A stretch of 64,000 bases of DNA, from NCBI RefSeq assembly GCF_001605725.1, contig NZ_CP011530.1:4960001-5024000 (forward strand). The letters run 5' to 3'. The notes below the pieces were generated by a model. It did no database searches, was not told where the DNA came from, and saw only the letters and a program-made list of their open reading frames with translations. The position numbers were made by a program, and so were the translations under genes. Source of the DNA: Mycobacteroides immunogenum. Its GTDB lineage: Bacteria; Actinomycetota; Actinomycetes; Mycobacteriales; Mycobacteriaceae. Shown piece by piece: positions 1 to 7,474 of the stretch (within the stretch, counting starts at the first letter, position 1; each line of letters starts with the position of its first letter).

Positions 1-36
1 CTGAATACGCGGGTTCGATTCCCGTCATCGGCTCCA
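1..36 (+). tRNA. 3' part of a tRNA gene (identity undetermined)
   Basis: A T-arm is readable: stem GCGGG (9-13), loop TTCGATT, stem CCCGT (21-25). It is followed by a 7-nt acceptor strand CATCGGC, a T discriminator and an encoded CCA ending at 36. The 5' half lies outside the window, so the anticodon cannot be read. The acceptor ending ATCGGC resembles some bacterial tRNA-Thr genes, but that is only an impression. A recombinase remnant lies just downstream, which fits use of this tRNA 3' end as an attachment site. Confidence 0.8.
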
Positions 37-149
37 CGATTACCAACGGTGATGCTGTTAATCCCCTCCGACCGCGCCCCTTAGGGGCACCAAAGGTCAC
101 AACTCAGACAGAACTCGCGTTCGGTCAGTCCAGGAAACCCCTGCCGCCT

Positions 150-245
150 TCAAGCATCGTTCGGGGTGTGCGCGTAGACCTGCGGCGTCAAGCTTGTGCC
201 TGAATGCCCAATCCGCGCCGCGATGACAGCAATTGGCACACCATC
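150..245 (-). pseudogene. C-terminal remnant of a tyrosine recombinase (integrase)
   Basis: Read on the minus strand, an open frame ends at a TGA (150-152). It carries the typical end of a phage-type integrase: ARIGHSGTS (the LGH-type box), then TPQVYAH with the nucleophilic tyrosine at codon 174-176, then a short tail TPNDA. Nothing recognisable as integrase continues beyond about 245, and a stop follows upstream in frame. Only about 31 codons remain, so the gene is a truncated relic. Its 3' end faces the tRNA about 115 bp away, the usual place for an integrase beside its attachment site. The reading frame and motif are seen; the integrative-element origin is inferred. Confidence 0.6.
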
Positions 246-464
246 GAGTGCATCAGCGGGTTCGGAGAGTCGGTGCAGGACGACCTAAAAGCCATCCAGG
301 ATGCACTGACAAGCCGGAACGCCACTGCCGACGACATCGCCAAGTATGCCGAGCGCATCCAAACCGCTTCACAGGTGATGGATGAAGATCCCAAATCTGT
401 TGGACGGGGTGGTAGCAACCTCGTCCGCACAGGATTGATAAAGAACTACACCCAAAGCCCTTGA
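204..464 (+). CDS. Hypothetical protein, possibly 5'-chimeric
   Basis: An 86-residue frame starts at ATG 204 and is followed one base later by the next frame. I do not recognise a family. The middle is helical and charged (ESVQDDLKAIQDAL, then ADDIAKYAERIQTA), as in small ESX-associated helical proteins, and the C-terminus is polar. The first dozen codons lie antisense to the integrase remnant, so the present start may have been created by a recombination junction. No convincing ribosome-binding site precedes ATG 204. It is probably the first, possibly truncated, member of the operon running to 2459. Confidence 0.4.
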   Translation: MPNPRRDDSNWHTIECISGFGESVQDDLKAIQDALTSRNATADDIAKYAERIQTASQVMDEDPKSVGRGGSNLVRTGLIKNYTQSP

Positions 465-531
465 TGTGAGCGCAGTGTTAGGCTCGCTGGCAAACGAGGT
501 GAGGACAGTCGCCGAGTCGGGGAGGTTCGAT

Positions 532-840
532 ATGTCGGGGGTTCTGCGGGTACCACCGGAGCAGATGCACCAATCAGCCGCCAAGCTGCACGAGATCGCG
601 CGCAACCTCAAGGATCAGCACGAGCGCGCCCACGGCGCTGTCTCGGACCTGCTGACAGGGTTCGGGGAGCACGCAAGGTCCGCACTCGCAGCCAGGCTGG
701 AACAGTGGGAAGAGGAGACCCGCTCCCACCACCAACACCTAACGACCCACGCCGACAACCACACCCGCATCGCCAATACGTTCGTAGAGGCAGACACTCT
801 CGAAGCCAAGGCCATCGGCAAGATTGTAGGCAACCCGTGA
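532..840 (+). CDS. WXG100-like ESX-associated helical protein
   Basis: The frame is open from GTG 466, but ATG 532 is preferred: GGGGAGG lies about 6 nt upstream and the sequence then begins SGVLRVPPEQM, like the N-terminus of mycobacterial WXG100-type proteins. The product is about 102 residues and almost wholly helical (HQSAAKLHEIARNLKDQHE, then a second helix rich in E, H and T), matching the two-helix hairpin size of the family. A canonical central WxG is not present; the hairpin turn would be near SDLLTGFGEHARSALAARLEQW. The stop overlaps the GTG of the next gene, indicating translational coupling. Assignment to the ESX/WXG100 superfamily rests on length, fold pattern and context, not on a diagnostic motif. 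Confidence 0.55.
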   Translation: MSGVLRVPPEQMHQSAAKLHEIARNLKDQHERAHGAVSDLLTGFGEHARSALAARLEQWEEETRSHHQHLTTHADNHTRIANTFVEADTLEAKAIGKIVGNP

Positions 841-1981
841 TCTCTCTGGACCAAATGCTAAAGGCGCCACAGCTATACCAAGAGGTTGCGCACGCCGCCC
901 GCACCCGTGCCGCCGGTACGGCTAACGCAGCTGAGGAAGCCGACTCGATACGCAAGCTCTCCGAGTGGGAAGGCGCCAGCGGAGATGCCGCTGACGACGC
1001 CAACAGACGCACGGTCTCGACATTCGAGCATTCCACCGTCAGTGATAAGGAGTTCGCAGCACGAGCCGAGAGCGCCTCGCAGAGTGCCGCTAAGAATGCT
1101 CAGGACATTCAGGCGATGCTGAACAAAGCCGACGAATACCCGGCTGTACACGTCGATCTGCATACCAATGAAGTCAAACCCGCTGACATGACCAACATGA
1201 ACAAAGGTGCTATCGATCGGGCGTGGCAGAAGTACGTCGAAACCAAGGCCGAGGTGGAGCGAATCGTTGCGGCCGGCAACGCAACAGACCTGGAATTCGC
1301 CCGAACGTTTGTGGCCGGAACGGGAGGGTCCGAAGACACCGTTAGTGCCCTGGCTCACGAAAACGGCACCGCCACGCGGAAAGTGTTCGAGGCCCCACCG
1401 GCGGGCAGACTGGACGGCACCGGGTACTGGCAGATTGACAAAACTAAGCCGATGGCCTCTCCCGACTCGCCCCCACCGCCTCCGGGTAACTACACGCAGG
1501 AAATGCCCCAGTCGAAGTACACCGAGGGTGTCAAATCGGCCCCCCCCTTGTCGTTGGCAAGAATTGGGCCGAAGGTACGGAGGAGCCCTACGCGCAGATG
1601 CGGGAGCAATTCAAATTCCGTGTATCGGGAACGGAATTCACCGGGCAGACCAAAATGTTTGAGGTGGACGGGAAGTGGTACCAAGCCCAGTGGCAGAACT
1701 ACACGTACGACATGCAGCGCACTCCGATGCTCACCGGAGGAAATGACATGGGCGGCCTAGGTAGTTTCACGGTGCCGGGTAAATGGGAGCCCGTTTCATA
1801 CGGACAGATTATGGGGTACTCAGCTGCTCACCCGGACGGTCCATTGTTCCTGCCCGACACGTGCGGCAACCAGATCAAGCTAGTGAACGCCTCGCCCGTG
1901 GACATCAGGCTGGATCACGGCAAGTTCACCAATGTGCCCATCCCACAGCACGGCATCCCGGAGATGCGCAGTGGGCGGTAA
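837..1981 (+). pseudogene. ESX-substrate-like protein, frameshifted in a C8 tract
   Basis: Translation starts at GTG 837, overlapping the preceding stop. Frame one runs through an N-terminal helical region with a WxG element (SEWEGASGDAADDA) and a coiled-coil-like stretch to a proline-rich linker (PDSPPPPPGNY). It then turns into basic nonsense after about residue 237. The sense frame resumes in the -1 frame right at the run of eight C (1540-1547), continuing VVGKNWAEGTEEPYAQM to the stop at 1979-1981. One additional C would restore a single frame of about 381 residues. Either a base was lost (mutation, phase variation or sequencing error) or ribosomes slip. The N-terminal half resembles ESX-secreted WXG/LXG proteins; the C-terminal domain is unrecognised. 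It overlaps the next gene's GTG by 11 nt. Confidence 0.65.
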
Positions 1982-2459
1982 ACGCACCTGGATACCAGCG
2001 GTACTCATCATCGCCCTGCTGGTTTTCGGTGGCGTGTGGTGGTACCAGGACCGTGACACAGCGCAGCCTAAACCGGATTGTGATGTCGTCCACGAGCTGG
2101 TGGAGTTCAAGGCTTCGGCAGTCAAAGAGCAGGAATCCCTTCTGCAAGCGGGTGAGGATCAGCAGAGGCTCGAGAAGTACAAGGCGTCCGTCGCCCAAGA
2201 GCAGACGTACGTAGATCAGATCCAAGATCCGTCCATCAGGGACAAAGCGCAGGCTTTAGTAGACGCCGACCGCAAGAGTCTGGACAAGCAGACCGACCTG
2301 TACAACAACCCGATCGGCCTCGGCCCCGCAGGTGGCCCACCGAGCCTCGAGGAGCGGCAAGCCTACGAGGCCGCCCAGAAGATCGCGGCGCAGTTCAAAT
2401 CGGCTAAAGACGAACTATTGCGAGCCTGCCCAGCCGCCTCGTCAGATCCGAAGCTGTAG
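1971..2459 (+). CDS. Single-pass membrane protein of the ESX-like operon
   Basis: The start is taken as GTG 1971, inside the end of the previous frame and preceded by a GGAG at 1960-1963; the longer upstream frame is not protein-like. The 162-residue product has a short basic N-terminus (GGKRTW), one hydrophobic helix (IPAVLIIALLVFGGVWWY, residues 7-24) and then an extracytoplasmic domain. That domain has long charged helices (VKEQESLLQAGEDQQRLEKY) and two cysteines (DCDVV near residue 34 and RACPAA near the end) that could form a disulfide. I do not recognise a named family. Overlap with the upstream gene suggests co-translation, and the protein may be a membrane partner of the secreted product. 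Confidence 0.6.
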   Translation: MGGKRTWIPAVLIIALLVFGGVWWYQDRDTAQPKPDCDVVHELVEFKASAVKEQESLLQAGEDQQRLEKYKASVAQEQTYVDQIQDPSIRDKAQALVDADRKSLDKQTDLYNNPIGLGPAGGPPSLEERQAYEAAQKIAAQFKSAKDELLRACPAASSDPKL

Positions 2460-2678
2460 CTAGCCCCGCTCGTTTATCTCGATGGGGTTCCCGTCCGCGT
2501 CAATCGGCCAGGGCGGTCGCGGTACAGCACGCTCGGCCTGCAACCGGGGATTCAATGAGTCGGGATCACCAGTGGCCAGGCCGCCCAACGCTGAACCCCA
2601 CGAGCTGGGCCCTCGGTACATCCCGTACATCGCCCCACCCACGACGAGGAGTACGGCAAGCGTCAGCAGTAGAGCCAT
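2460..2678 (-). CDS. Small membrane protein, paralogue of 4239-4463
   Basis: This 72-residue protein begins with one hydrophobic helix (ALLLTLAVLLVVGGAMYGMY) followed by a soluble tail containing DSLNPRLQAERAVPRPPW and DGNPIE. The same tail occurs in the gene at 4239-4463. The stop is adjacent to the stop of the convergent operon gene ending at 2459. An ISL3 element is inserted 23 bp upstream of the start codon, so the native promoter has probably been separated from the gene. Function unknown; the tail probably faces outward or makes a protein contact. Confidence 0.6.
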   Translation of the reverse strand: MALLLTLAVLLVVGGAMYGMYRGPSSWGSALGGLATGDPDSLNPRLQAERAVPRPPWPIDADGNPIEINERG

Positions 2679-2701
2679 GGCACCACCGTAACCCGATTTT
2701 C

Positions 2702-4091
2702 GGCTCTATTGCCATGAATGTGGGTCGGGTGGGGTGTGCTATGTCTCGCGTGGCGGAGTGGTCTGGGCGCACGGGTAGCTCATAGGTTCGAAAGCTCCTA
2801 CACCTCGTACCAAGGAGCTTGCCCGTGCGCGCGACCACTTTACTCAACCGTGTCCTCGACCTGCCGAAGACCACGGTCCGCGACGTCGAGTGCGGCGACA
2901 AGGTGACGGTGTGGGTGCGCCCGCAACAGCGGGTGATGTCCTGTCCGCATTGCGATTTCCGTACCCGGCACCGCTACGACACACGGATGGTGGATTCGGC
3001 GTGGCGGCACCTGGACCTCAGTGGGCGGGTATGTGTGCTCAAACTGCGGCGACGTCGGTTGCGCTGCCCCGAGCACGGTGTCCTGGCCGAGTCAGTGCCG
3101 TTCGCGCGGCCGGGATCGGGGTTCACCCGCGACTTCGAGGACCTTGCGGTCTGGCTGGCCGCCAAGTGTGACAAGAAGACGGTGTCGACGTTCTGCCGCG
3201 TCACGTGGCGCACCGTCGGGGCGATGTGTTCGCGCGTCGTGGCCGAGAAACTGGACCCCGACCGGCTGGCCGGGCTGGTCGACATCGGCGTCGATGAGAT
3301 CTCCTGGCGCAAGCACCACAAGTATTTGACTTTGGTGTCCGACCACGACACCGGCACAATCGTGTGGGGTGCGCCGGGCAAGAAGGCAGCCACTCTCGAC
3401 GCGTTCTTCACCGCGGCCCTACCCGCCGATGGCGCGAAGAAGATCGAGGCCGTGTCGATGGACCTCGGGCCGGCATTCGCGAAATCCGTTCGCGCACATG
3501 CCCCGCAGGCGGTGATCTGCTTCGATCCGTTCCATGTCGTCAAACTAGCCACCGACGCCCTCGACGACGTTCGCCGTCAGGTATGGCAGTCCGCGCGCAA
3601 ACTGTCGGACAAGCAGATCGCCAAAACCTACAAGGGAGCCCGCTGGGCGCTGCTGAAGAACCCCGAATCCCTCACCGACACACAGAAAGCCACCCTCGCC
3701 CAGCTCAAACGCGAGGGCGGCGCACTGGTCCGCGCCTACGAACTGAAGGAATCGCTGCGGGCGGTGTTCGCCGGGGATCTTGACGCCGACACCGTCACCG
3801 ACATGCTCGGGAAATGGTGCTCATGGGCGCAGCGGTGCCGGATCCCGCAGTTCGTCAAGGTCGGCCGAACCATCAACAAACACCTCGATGGCATCCAAGC
3901 CGCGGTGGAGCGCGGACTGGCCAACGGCCGCCACGAAGGGCTCAACAACAAGGTCCGGTTGATCATCCGCAGGGCCTACGGCTTCCACAACGCCGAGAAC
4001 GCGCTCGCCATGATCATGCTCGTCTGCGGACCGGTGACCCTCGAACTCCCATACCACACATGAGGTCATCCACATTCATGGCAATAGAGCC
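2702..4091 (+). mobile_element. Complete ISL3-family insertion sequence
   Basis: The element is 1,390 bp, bounded by perfect 22-bp inverted repeats at 2702-2723 (GGCTCTATTGCCATGAATGT then GG) and 4070-4091. Both ends are flanked by the same 8-bp sequence CGATTTTC (2694-2701 and 4092-4099), a target-site duplication of the length typical for ISL3 transposases. One intact transposase gene fills it. Intact ends, perfect duplication and an intact frame all point to a recent insertion. It lies between the start of a small membrane-protein gene and its likely promoter. Confidence 0.95.
2825..4063 (+). CDS. ISL3-family transposase
   Basis: This enzyme cuts and joins the ends of the surrounding IS. 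GTG 2825 is preferred over TTG 2819 because AAGGAG (2812-2817) lies 7 nt before it. The 412-residue product has an N-terminal zinc-binding region with a CPHC pair and a later CPEH, a helix-turn-helix-like segment (KKTVSTFCRVTWRTV), then the DDE nuclease: VDIGVDEIS, FDPFHVV, and an acidic residue in the GRHEGLNNKVR block near the end. Length and motifs match ISL3 transposases (IS1165/IS1557 type). No frameshift or internal stop is present. Confidence 0.93.
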   Translation: MRATTLLNRVLDLPKTTVRDVECGDKVTVWVRPQQRVMSCPHCDFRTRHRYDTRMVDSAWRHLDLSGRVCVLKLRRRRLRCPEHGVLAESVPFARPGSGFTRDFEDLAVWLAAKCDKKTVSTFCRVTWRTVGAMCSRVVAEKLDPDRLAGLVDIGVDEISWRKHHKYLTLVSDHDTGTIVWGAPGKKAATLDAFFTAALPADGAKKIEAVSMDLGPAFAKSVRAHAPQAVICFDPFHVVKLATDALDDVRRQVWQSARKLSDKQIAKTYKGARWALLKNPESLTDTQKATLAQLKREGGALVRAYELKESLRAVFAGDLDADTVTDMLGKWCSWAQRCRIPQFVKVGRTINKHLDGIQAAVERGLANGRHEGLNNKVRLIIRRAYGFHNAENALAMIMLVCGPVTLELPYHT

Positions 4092-4238
4092 CGATTTTCT
4101 ATCAAGGACATTGGTGACCGTGCACATGCTGGATCGTAGGTGAGCTGGTCGTCGCCGAGCGCGATGACAGGACCATGTTGACCACCACCACGTCTAAGTG
4201 CGGCGGACTAGCACATCGATGTCGTAAGTCGTGCCGAG

Positions 4239-4463
4239 CTAGGAGCGGTTTCGTTCGTCACCTTCGATGGGATTGCCATCTTCATCGACCTGCCATGGCG
4301 GGCGAGGCACCGCACGCTCCGCCTGTAGTCCAGCGTTTAGCGAGTCTGGATACCCGGTCCCATACGGGGATCTCCAATTTGGAGAGATATTTCGACCCTT
4401 GTACATCACGAACATCCCCACACCGAAGATGAGCAACCCGAGCAGCGTTAGTAGCGGGGCCAT
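4239..4463 (-). CDS. Small membrane protein, paralogue of 2460-2678
   Basis: The frame is open to 4499, but ATG 4463 is the start that lines up with the paralogue, giving about 74 residues. One membrane helix (APLLTLLGLLIFGVGMFVMY) is followed by a tail with DSLNAGLQAERAVPRPPW, DGNPIE and a final basic ERNRS. The paralogue shares the tail nearly residue for residue, so the two arose by duplication. Between this gene and the IS end, 4100-4234 holds no recognisable gene. No function can be assigned. Confidence 0.55.
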   Translation of the reverse strand: MAPLLTLLGLLIFGVGMFVMYKGRNISPNWRSPYGTGYPDSLNAGLQAERAVPRPPWQVDEDGNPIEGDERNRS

Positions 4464-4509
4464 GACACCAAGGCTACGGCGTACGAAGGTCAATACCACG
4501 AAAACGGTC

Positions 4510-4980
4510 TCAGGAAGCCCCGAGCCCGGCCGCCAGCTCAGGACGCTTCAACGCCAGCAATGCCTTGCGGTACTTACCAATCAGCCGCGCGCGCGTCTCC
4601 TGGTCCAGCCGGGCCAAGCGATCCGGGTTGGTGTTGTCGGAGATATCAGCGATCTTCACCGCCAGCGCAACCGGATTCGCCGAGATCCGCTCGTAGTAGA
4701 CCTCGTCGGGAACTTCATCTCGGCGCGTCAATAGTCCAACGGCCTCCACCACCCCAGACGGAAAACCTTCCGCCACAAGGCTATCCAACGTCGAGCCGGT
4801 GTCTTCCACAATATCGTGTAACCAGGCCGCAGCAATGTAGACAGGCTCAGCGGGCACAACAGCGGCAGCCACTCGCCCAACGTGTCCTATGTACGGTTCA
4901 CCCGCCTTGTCGACCTGCCCGTGATGCGCTTCACGCGCGATCTGCTCAGCCACCTCCGCAATGTGCGAAACATCTAGCAT
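4510..4980 (-). CDS. HD-domain phosphohydrolase, SpoT/MESH1-like
   Basis: The product is about 156 residues from ATG 4980; the frame is open further upstream, but that part overlaps the neighbour's end and looks non-coding. It has the metal-binding pattern of the RelA/SpoT hydrolase fold: REAHHGQVDKAGEPYIGH with the first histidines, AAWLHDIVEDTG (the HD dyad plus the ED pair) and VKIADISDNT with a distal aspartate. Stand-alone proteins of this size hydrolyse (p)ppGpp or related nucleotides, but a synthetase domain is absent and the substrate here is not known. It is oriented like the small membrane gene just downstream, 46 bp from it, and may share a transcript. Confidence 0.75.
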   Translation of the reverse strand: MLDVSHIAEVAEQIAREAHHGQVDKAGEPYIGHVGRVAAAVVPAEPVYIAAAWLHDIVEDTGSTLDSLVAEGFPSGVVEAVGLLTRRDEVPDEVYYERISANPVALAVKIADISDNTNPDRLARLDQETRARLIGKYRKALLALKRPELAAGLGAS

Positions 4981-5033
4981 CGCCAATTCCCACCCTCTCG
5001 GTCCAACTCGGTCCATTCCCCAGCCCCAGGTAC

Positions 5034-5780
5034 TCACTGACGCTGCGCCGGCAACCGCACCCCCGCCCAGCCGCGTCCTGTCCCCCAAATATGGTGCAGT
5101 CCAATGAGGGCTGCGTCCAGCCCCATGGTGAAGACCAGATCGTGCGCACGTGTCTGTCGCTCACGCACCGAGCGGGCGAAGGCCTCATAGACGCGGCCCA
5201 TCTGCGGCGCGCTGGCCGGGTCATAGCGTGCGTACACGTCGTTCGGGCCTGGCGAATCCACCGCGGCACCGAAGATGAAGGTCTCAAGGATGCTCATCGA
5301 TGCGATGATGCTTTCCTCCGGCCAGCCCGCAGCGGCGAAGCCTGCGGTAACCCGTTGGTACATACCGGATGTGAGCGGGGCCTGCGCCAGCGGAACCTCC
5401 ACGATGAGCGGCAACAGTTCCGGCCGCCTGCGCAGCTGATCCAGGTAGCTCCACGCCCACCGAGACAGTGCCTCACGCAGCGGAACGGCGCCGAAGCCGG
5501 AGACATCCAGGCCCGCGGTGAATCGCTCCTGCACCGCCACCAACAGCCCGGCCCGGGACGGGACGTGGTTGTACAGCGCGGCGATGGTCACGCCCAACCG
5601 GGCCGCGACGGCTCGCATGGTCAGTTTGCGCAGGCCGGAGGCGCGCAGCTCCTCCAGTGCCGCGTCGACAATGCGGTCGCGGTTCAGCACCCCGACAGAC
5701 GGCCGCCCCCGTCCACGGCTCGCGGTATCGCCGTCGTCGCGGTCCCTCTGCATCGTGATTGATCCGTTCCCAGTCGTCAT
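5034..5780 (-). CDS. TetR-family regulator of the putrescine operon
   Basis: This 248-residue repressor-type protein has an N-terminal TetR helix-turn-helix (RDRIVDAALEEL, then LTMRAVAARLGVTIAALYNHV, roughly residues 33-75). The large ligand-binding domain resembles the TetR_C class. Two starts are possible, ATG 5780 and ATG 5753; the second has a better spaced purine-rich site. It is divergent from the putrescine oxidase gene with 199 bp between them. Those 199 bp contain two inverted repeats, so it probably controls the oxidase operon and itself. The effector could be putrescine or an aldehyde product; that is inference. Confidence 0.85.
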   Translation of the reverse strand: MTTGNGSITMQRDRDDGDTASRGRGRPSVGVLNRDRIVDAALEELRASGLRKLTMRAVAARLGVTIAALYNHVPSRAGLLVAVQERFTAGLDVSGFGAVPLREALSRWAWSYLDQLRRRPELLPLIVEVPLAQAPLTSGMYQRVTAGFAAAGWPEESIIASMSILETFIFGAAVDSPGPNDVYARYDPASAPQMGRVYEAFARSVRERQTRAHDLVFTMGLDAALIGLHHIWGTGRGWAGVRLPAQRQ

Positions 5781-5834
5781 GCCTCGCCAAAATTAACTAT
5801 CGAGCCGTCACCAATGACTAATTTACCCAGGTAG

Positions 5835-5869
5835 TAGCTCTGGAAAATGAAAATTTAGCTTCCGAGCTA
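5835..5869. promoter_or_regulatory. Inverted repeat between TetR gene and putrescine oxidase gene
   Basis: The arms are TAGCTC (5835-5840) and GAGCTA (5864-5869), with inner GGAA/TTCC also complementary, in an AT-rich stretch. Position between divergent genes makes it a candidate TetR operator. Confidence 0.4.
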
Positions 5870-5927
5870 TTCGATCGCCGCGGCGAAGTTCCTAGCATTG
5901 TGACTCACGCCACCATCGGGGATTACG

Positions 5928-5941
5928 TACACCACGGTGTA
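5928..5941. promoter_or_regulatory. Short perfect palindrome upstream of putrescine oxidase
   Basis: TACACC-AC-GGTGTA is a perfect 6-bp inverted repeat about 38 bp before the oxidase start. It is a second candidate operator in this divergent region. Confidence 0.35.
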
Positions 5942-5979
5942 GTCCCGTCCGTTCCGGCGTCAATTCGAGAGGACATTCC

Positions 5980-7404
5980 GTGACCGAATTTGCCGTACCC
6001 GCGACCCCCCACAGCGGACCAGCCATCGACCGTGACGTGGTGGTCATTGGCGCCGGAATCTCCGGCTTGATGACTGCCCGCAGGCTCGTGCAGGCCGGGC
6101 ACACCGTCGCGGTGCTTGAGGCGCGGGACCGGGTCGGCGGACGTACCTGGTCGCAGATTATCGACGGCGAGTTCTTCGAGATCGGCGGCCAATGGATCTC
6201 CGCCGACCAGGATGCGCTCAAAGATCTGCTGGCCGAGCTCGGCAAGTCGACTTTCTCCCGCTACCGCGAGGGCAACTCGGTCTACATCGGCCAGGACGGC
6301 GAACGGCGCGAGTTCACCGGGGATTTCCCGGTTTCCGACGCCACCCTGCAGCAGGTGAGTCAACTGGTGCACTCGCTGGACGCGCTGGCTGCCGAGATCG
6401 ATCCCGCCGCCCCGTGGCAGCACCCGCGCGCCGCCGAGCTCGACGCCATCCCGTTCGCCACCTGGCTGGCCTCCAACAGCGACGACGAGGAGGCCCGCCG
6501 AATCGTGGGCCACTACATCGCGGCAGGCATGTTCACTAAGCCATCTCATTCATTCTCGGTACTGCAGGCCATGCTGATGATCGCCTCGGCGGGGAAGTTC
6601 GAGCACCTCATCGATGAGGGCATCCTGCTCGATGAGCGCGTGGTCGGCGGCATGCAGTCGGTATCGCAGCAGATCGCCGACGAACTTGGTCCTGACGTGG
6701 TGCACCTGTCGACTCAAGTGCTCCAGGTGATCTGGTCCGACGCCGGCGAGGCGATGCCCTCCGCCGTCACGGCGGTCAGCGACAGGGTCACCGTGCGGGC
6801 GCGATTCGCGGTGCTGGCAATACCGCCGAACCTTTACAACACCATCAACTACCAGCCACCGCTGCCCCGCATCCAGCAGGTCAGCCACCAGCATCAGTCG
6901 ATGGGCCTGGTGATCAAGGCCCAAGCCGTGTACGAAACGCCCTTTTGGCGCGAGCGCGGTTTATCGGGAACGGGTTTCGCCTCCCACGAGCGGATCTGCG
7001 AGGTCTATGACAACACCGTCGCCGATCACCCGCACGGCACCCTGGTCGGCTTCGTGGTGGGCCCGAAGGCCGAGGAAACCTGGGCACTGCCCGACGACGA
7101 GCGCCGCGCAGCCATTCTGGAATCGTTCGCCGCGTACTTCGGAGACGAGGCCAAGCGACCGCTCGCCGTCTACCTCTCCGATTGGGGTACAGAGGAATTC
7201 ACCCGTGGCGCCTACGGCGCCAGCTGGAGCCTCGGCGGCCTCAGCCGCTGGGGTCACCTACAAAACCGGCCGGTCGGCCCGCTCTTCTTCGCAAGCTCCG
7301 ACATCCAGGGCACCGGCTACATGCATGTCGACGGCGGCGTACGGATCGGTACCGATACCGCGAACCGAATCAACTCCGCACTTCTGGCCCCCACAATCAA
7401 CTAG
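5980..7404 (+). CDS. puo: Putrescine oxidase (FAD amine oxidase)
   Basis: The enzyme oxidises putrescine to 4-aminobutanal, releasing ammonia and H2O2. The 474-residue product has the FAD dinucleotide motif GAGISG at residues 24-29, the following LEARDRVGGRTW, the flavin amine-oxidase core (EIGGQWIS) and the C-terminal FAD contact around GYMHVDGGVRIG. Length and many blocks (HQHQSMGLVIK, VYETPFWRERGLSG, TRGAYGASWSLGGL) match Rhodococcus putrescine oxidase as I remember it. Start GTG 5980 follows GAGAGGAC. The aldehyde dehydrogenase that takes the product and a permease follow on the same strand. No signal peptide, so it acts in the cytoplasm. Confidence 0.88.
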   Translation: MTEFAVPATPHSGPAIDRDVVVIGAGISGLMTARRLVQAGHTVAVLEARDRVGGRTWSQIIDGEFFEIGGQWISADQDALKDLLAELGKSTFSRYREGNSVYIGQDGERREFTGDFPVSDATLQQVSQLVHSLDALAAEIDPAAPWQHPRAAELDAIPFATWLASNSDDEEARRIVGHYIAAGMFTKPSHSFSVLQAMLMIASAGKFEHLIDEGILLDERVVGGMQSVSQQIADELGPDVVHLSTQVLQVIWSDAGEAMPSAVTAVSDRVTVRARFAVLAIPPNLYNTINYQPPLPRIQQVSHQHQSMGLVIKAQAVYETPFWRERGLSGTGFASHERICEVYDNTVADHPHGTLVGFVVGPKAEETWALPDDERRAAILESFAAYFGDEAKRPLAVYLSDWGTEEFTRGAYGASWSLGGLSRWGHLQNRPVGPLFFASSDIQGTGYMHVDGGVRIGTDTANRINSALLAPTIN

Positions 7405-7474
7405 ACAAGGGACGCCAGGAAATGCGTCCATCACGCCAGCAGCACCGAAACCCCATCCTTACAAGGAGAACCTC

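Noticed and set aside
1..36. tmRNA end
   Set aside because: The acceptor CATCGGC does not match the usual tmRNA ending (CAGCTCC) and no tag reading frame precedes it within the window.
4560..5762. 400-codon plus-strand frame
   Set aside because: It is opposite the HD and TetR genes and contains low-complexity R, P and Q; no motif.
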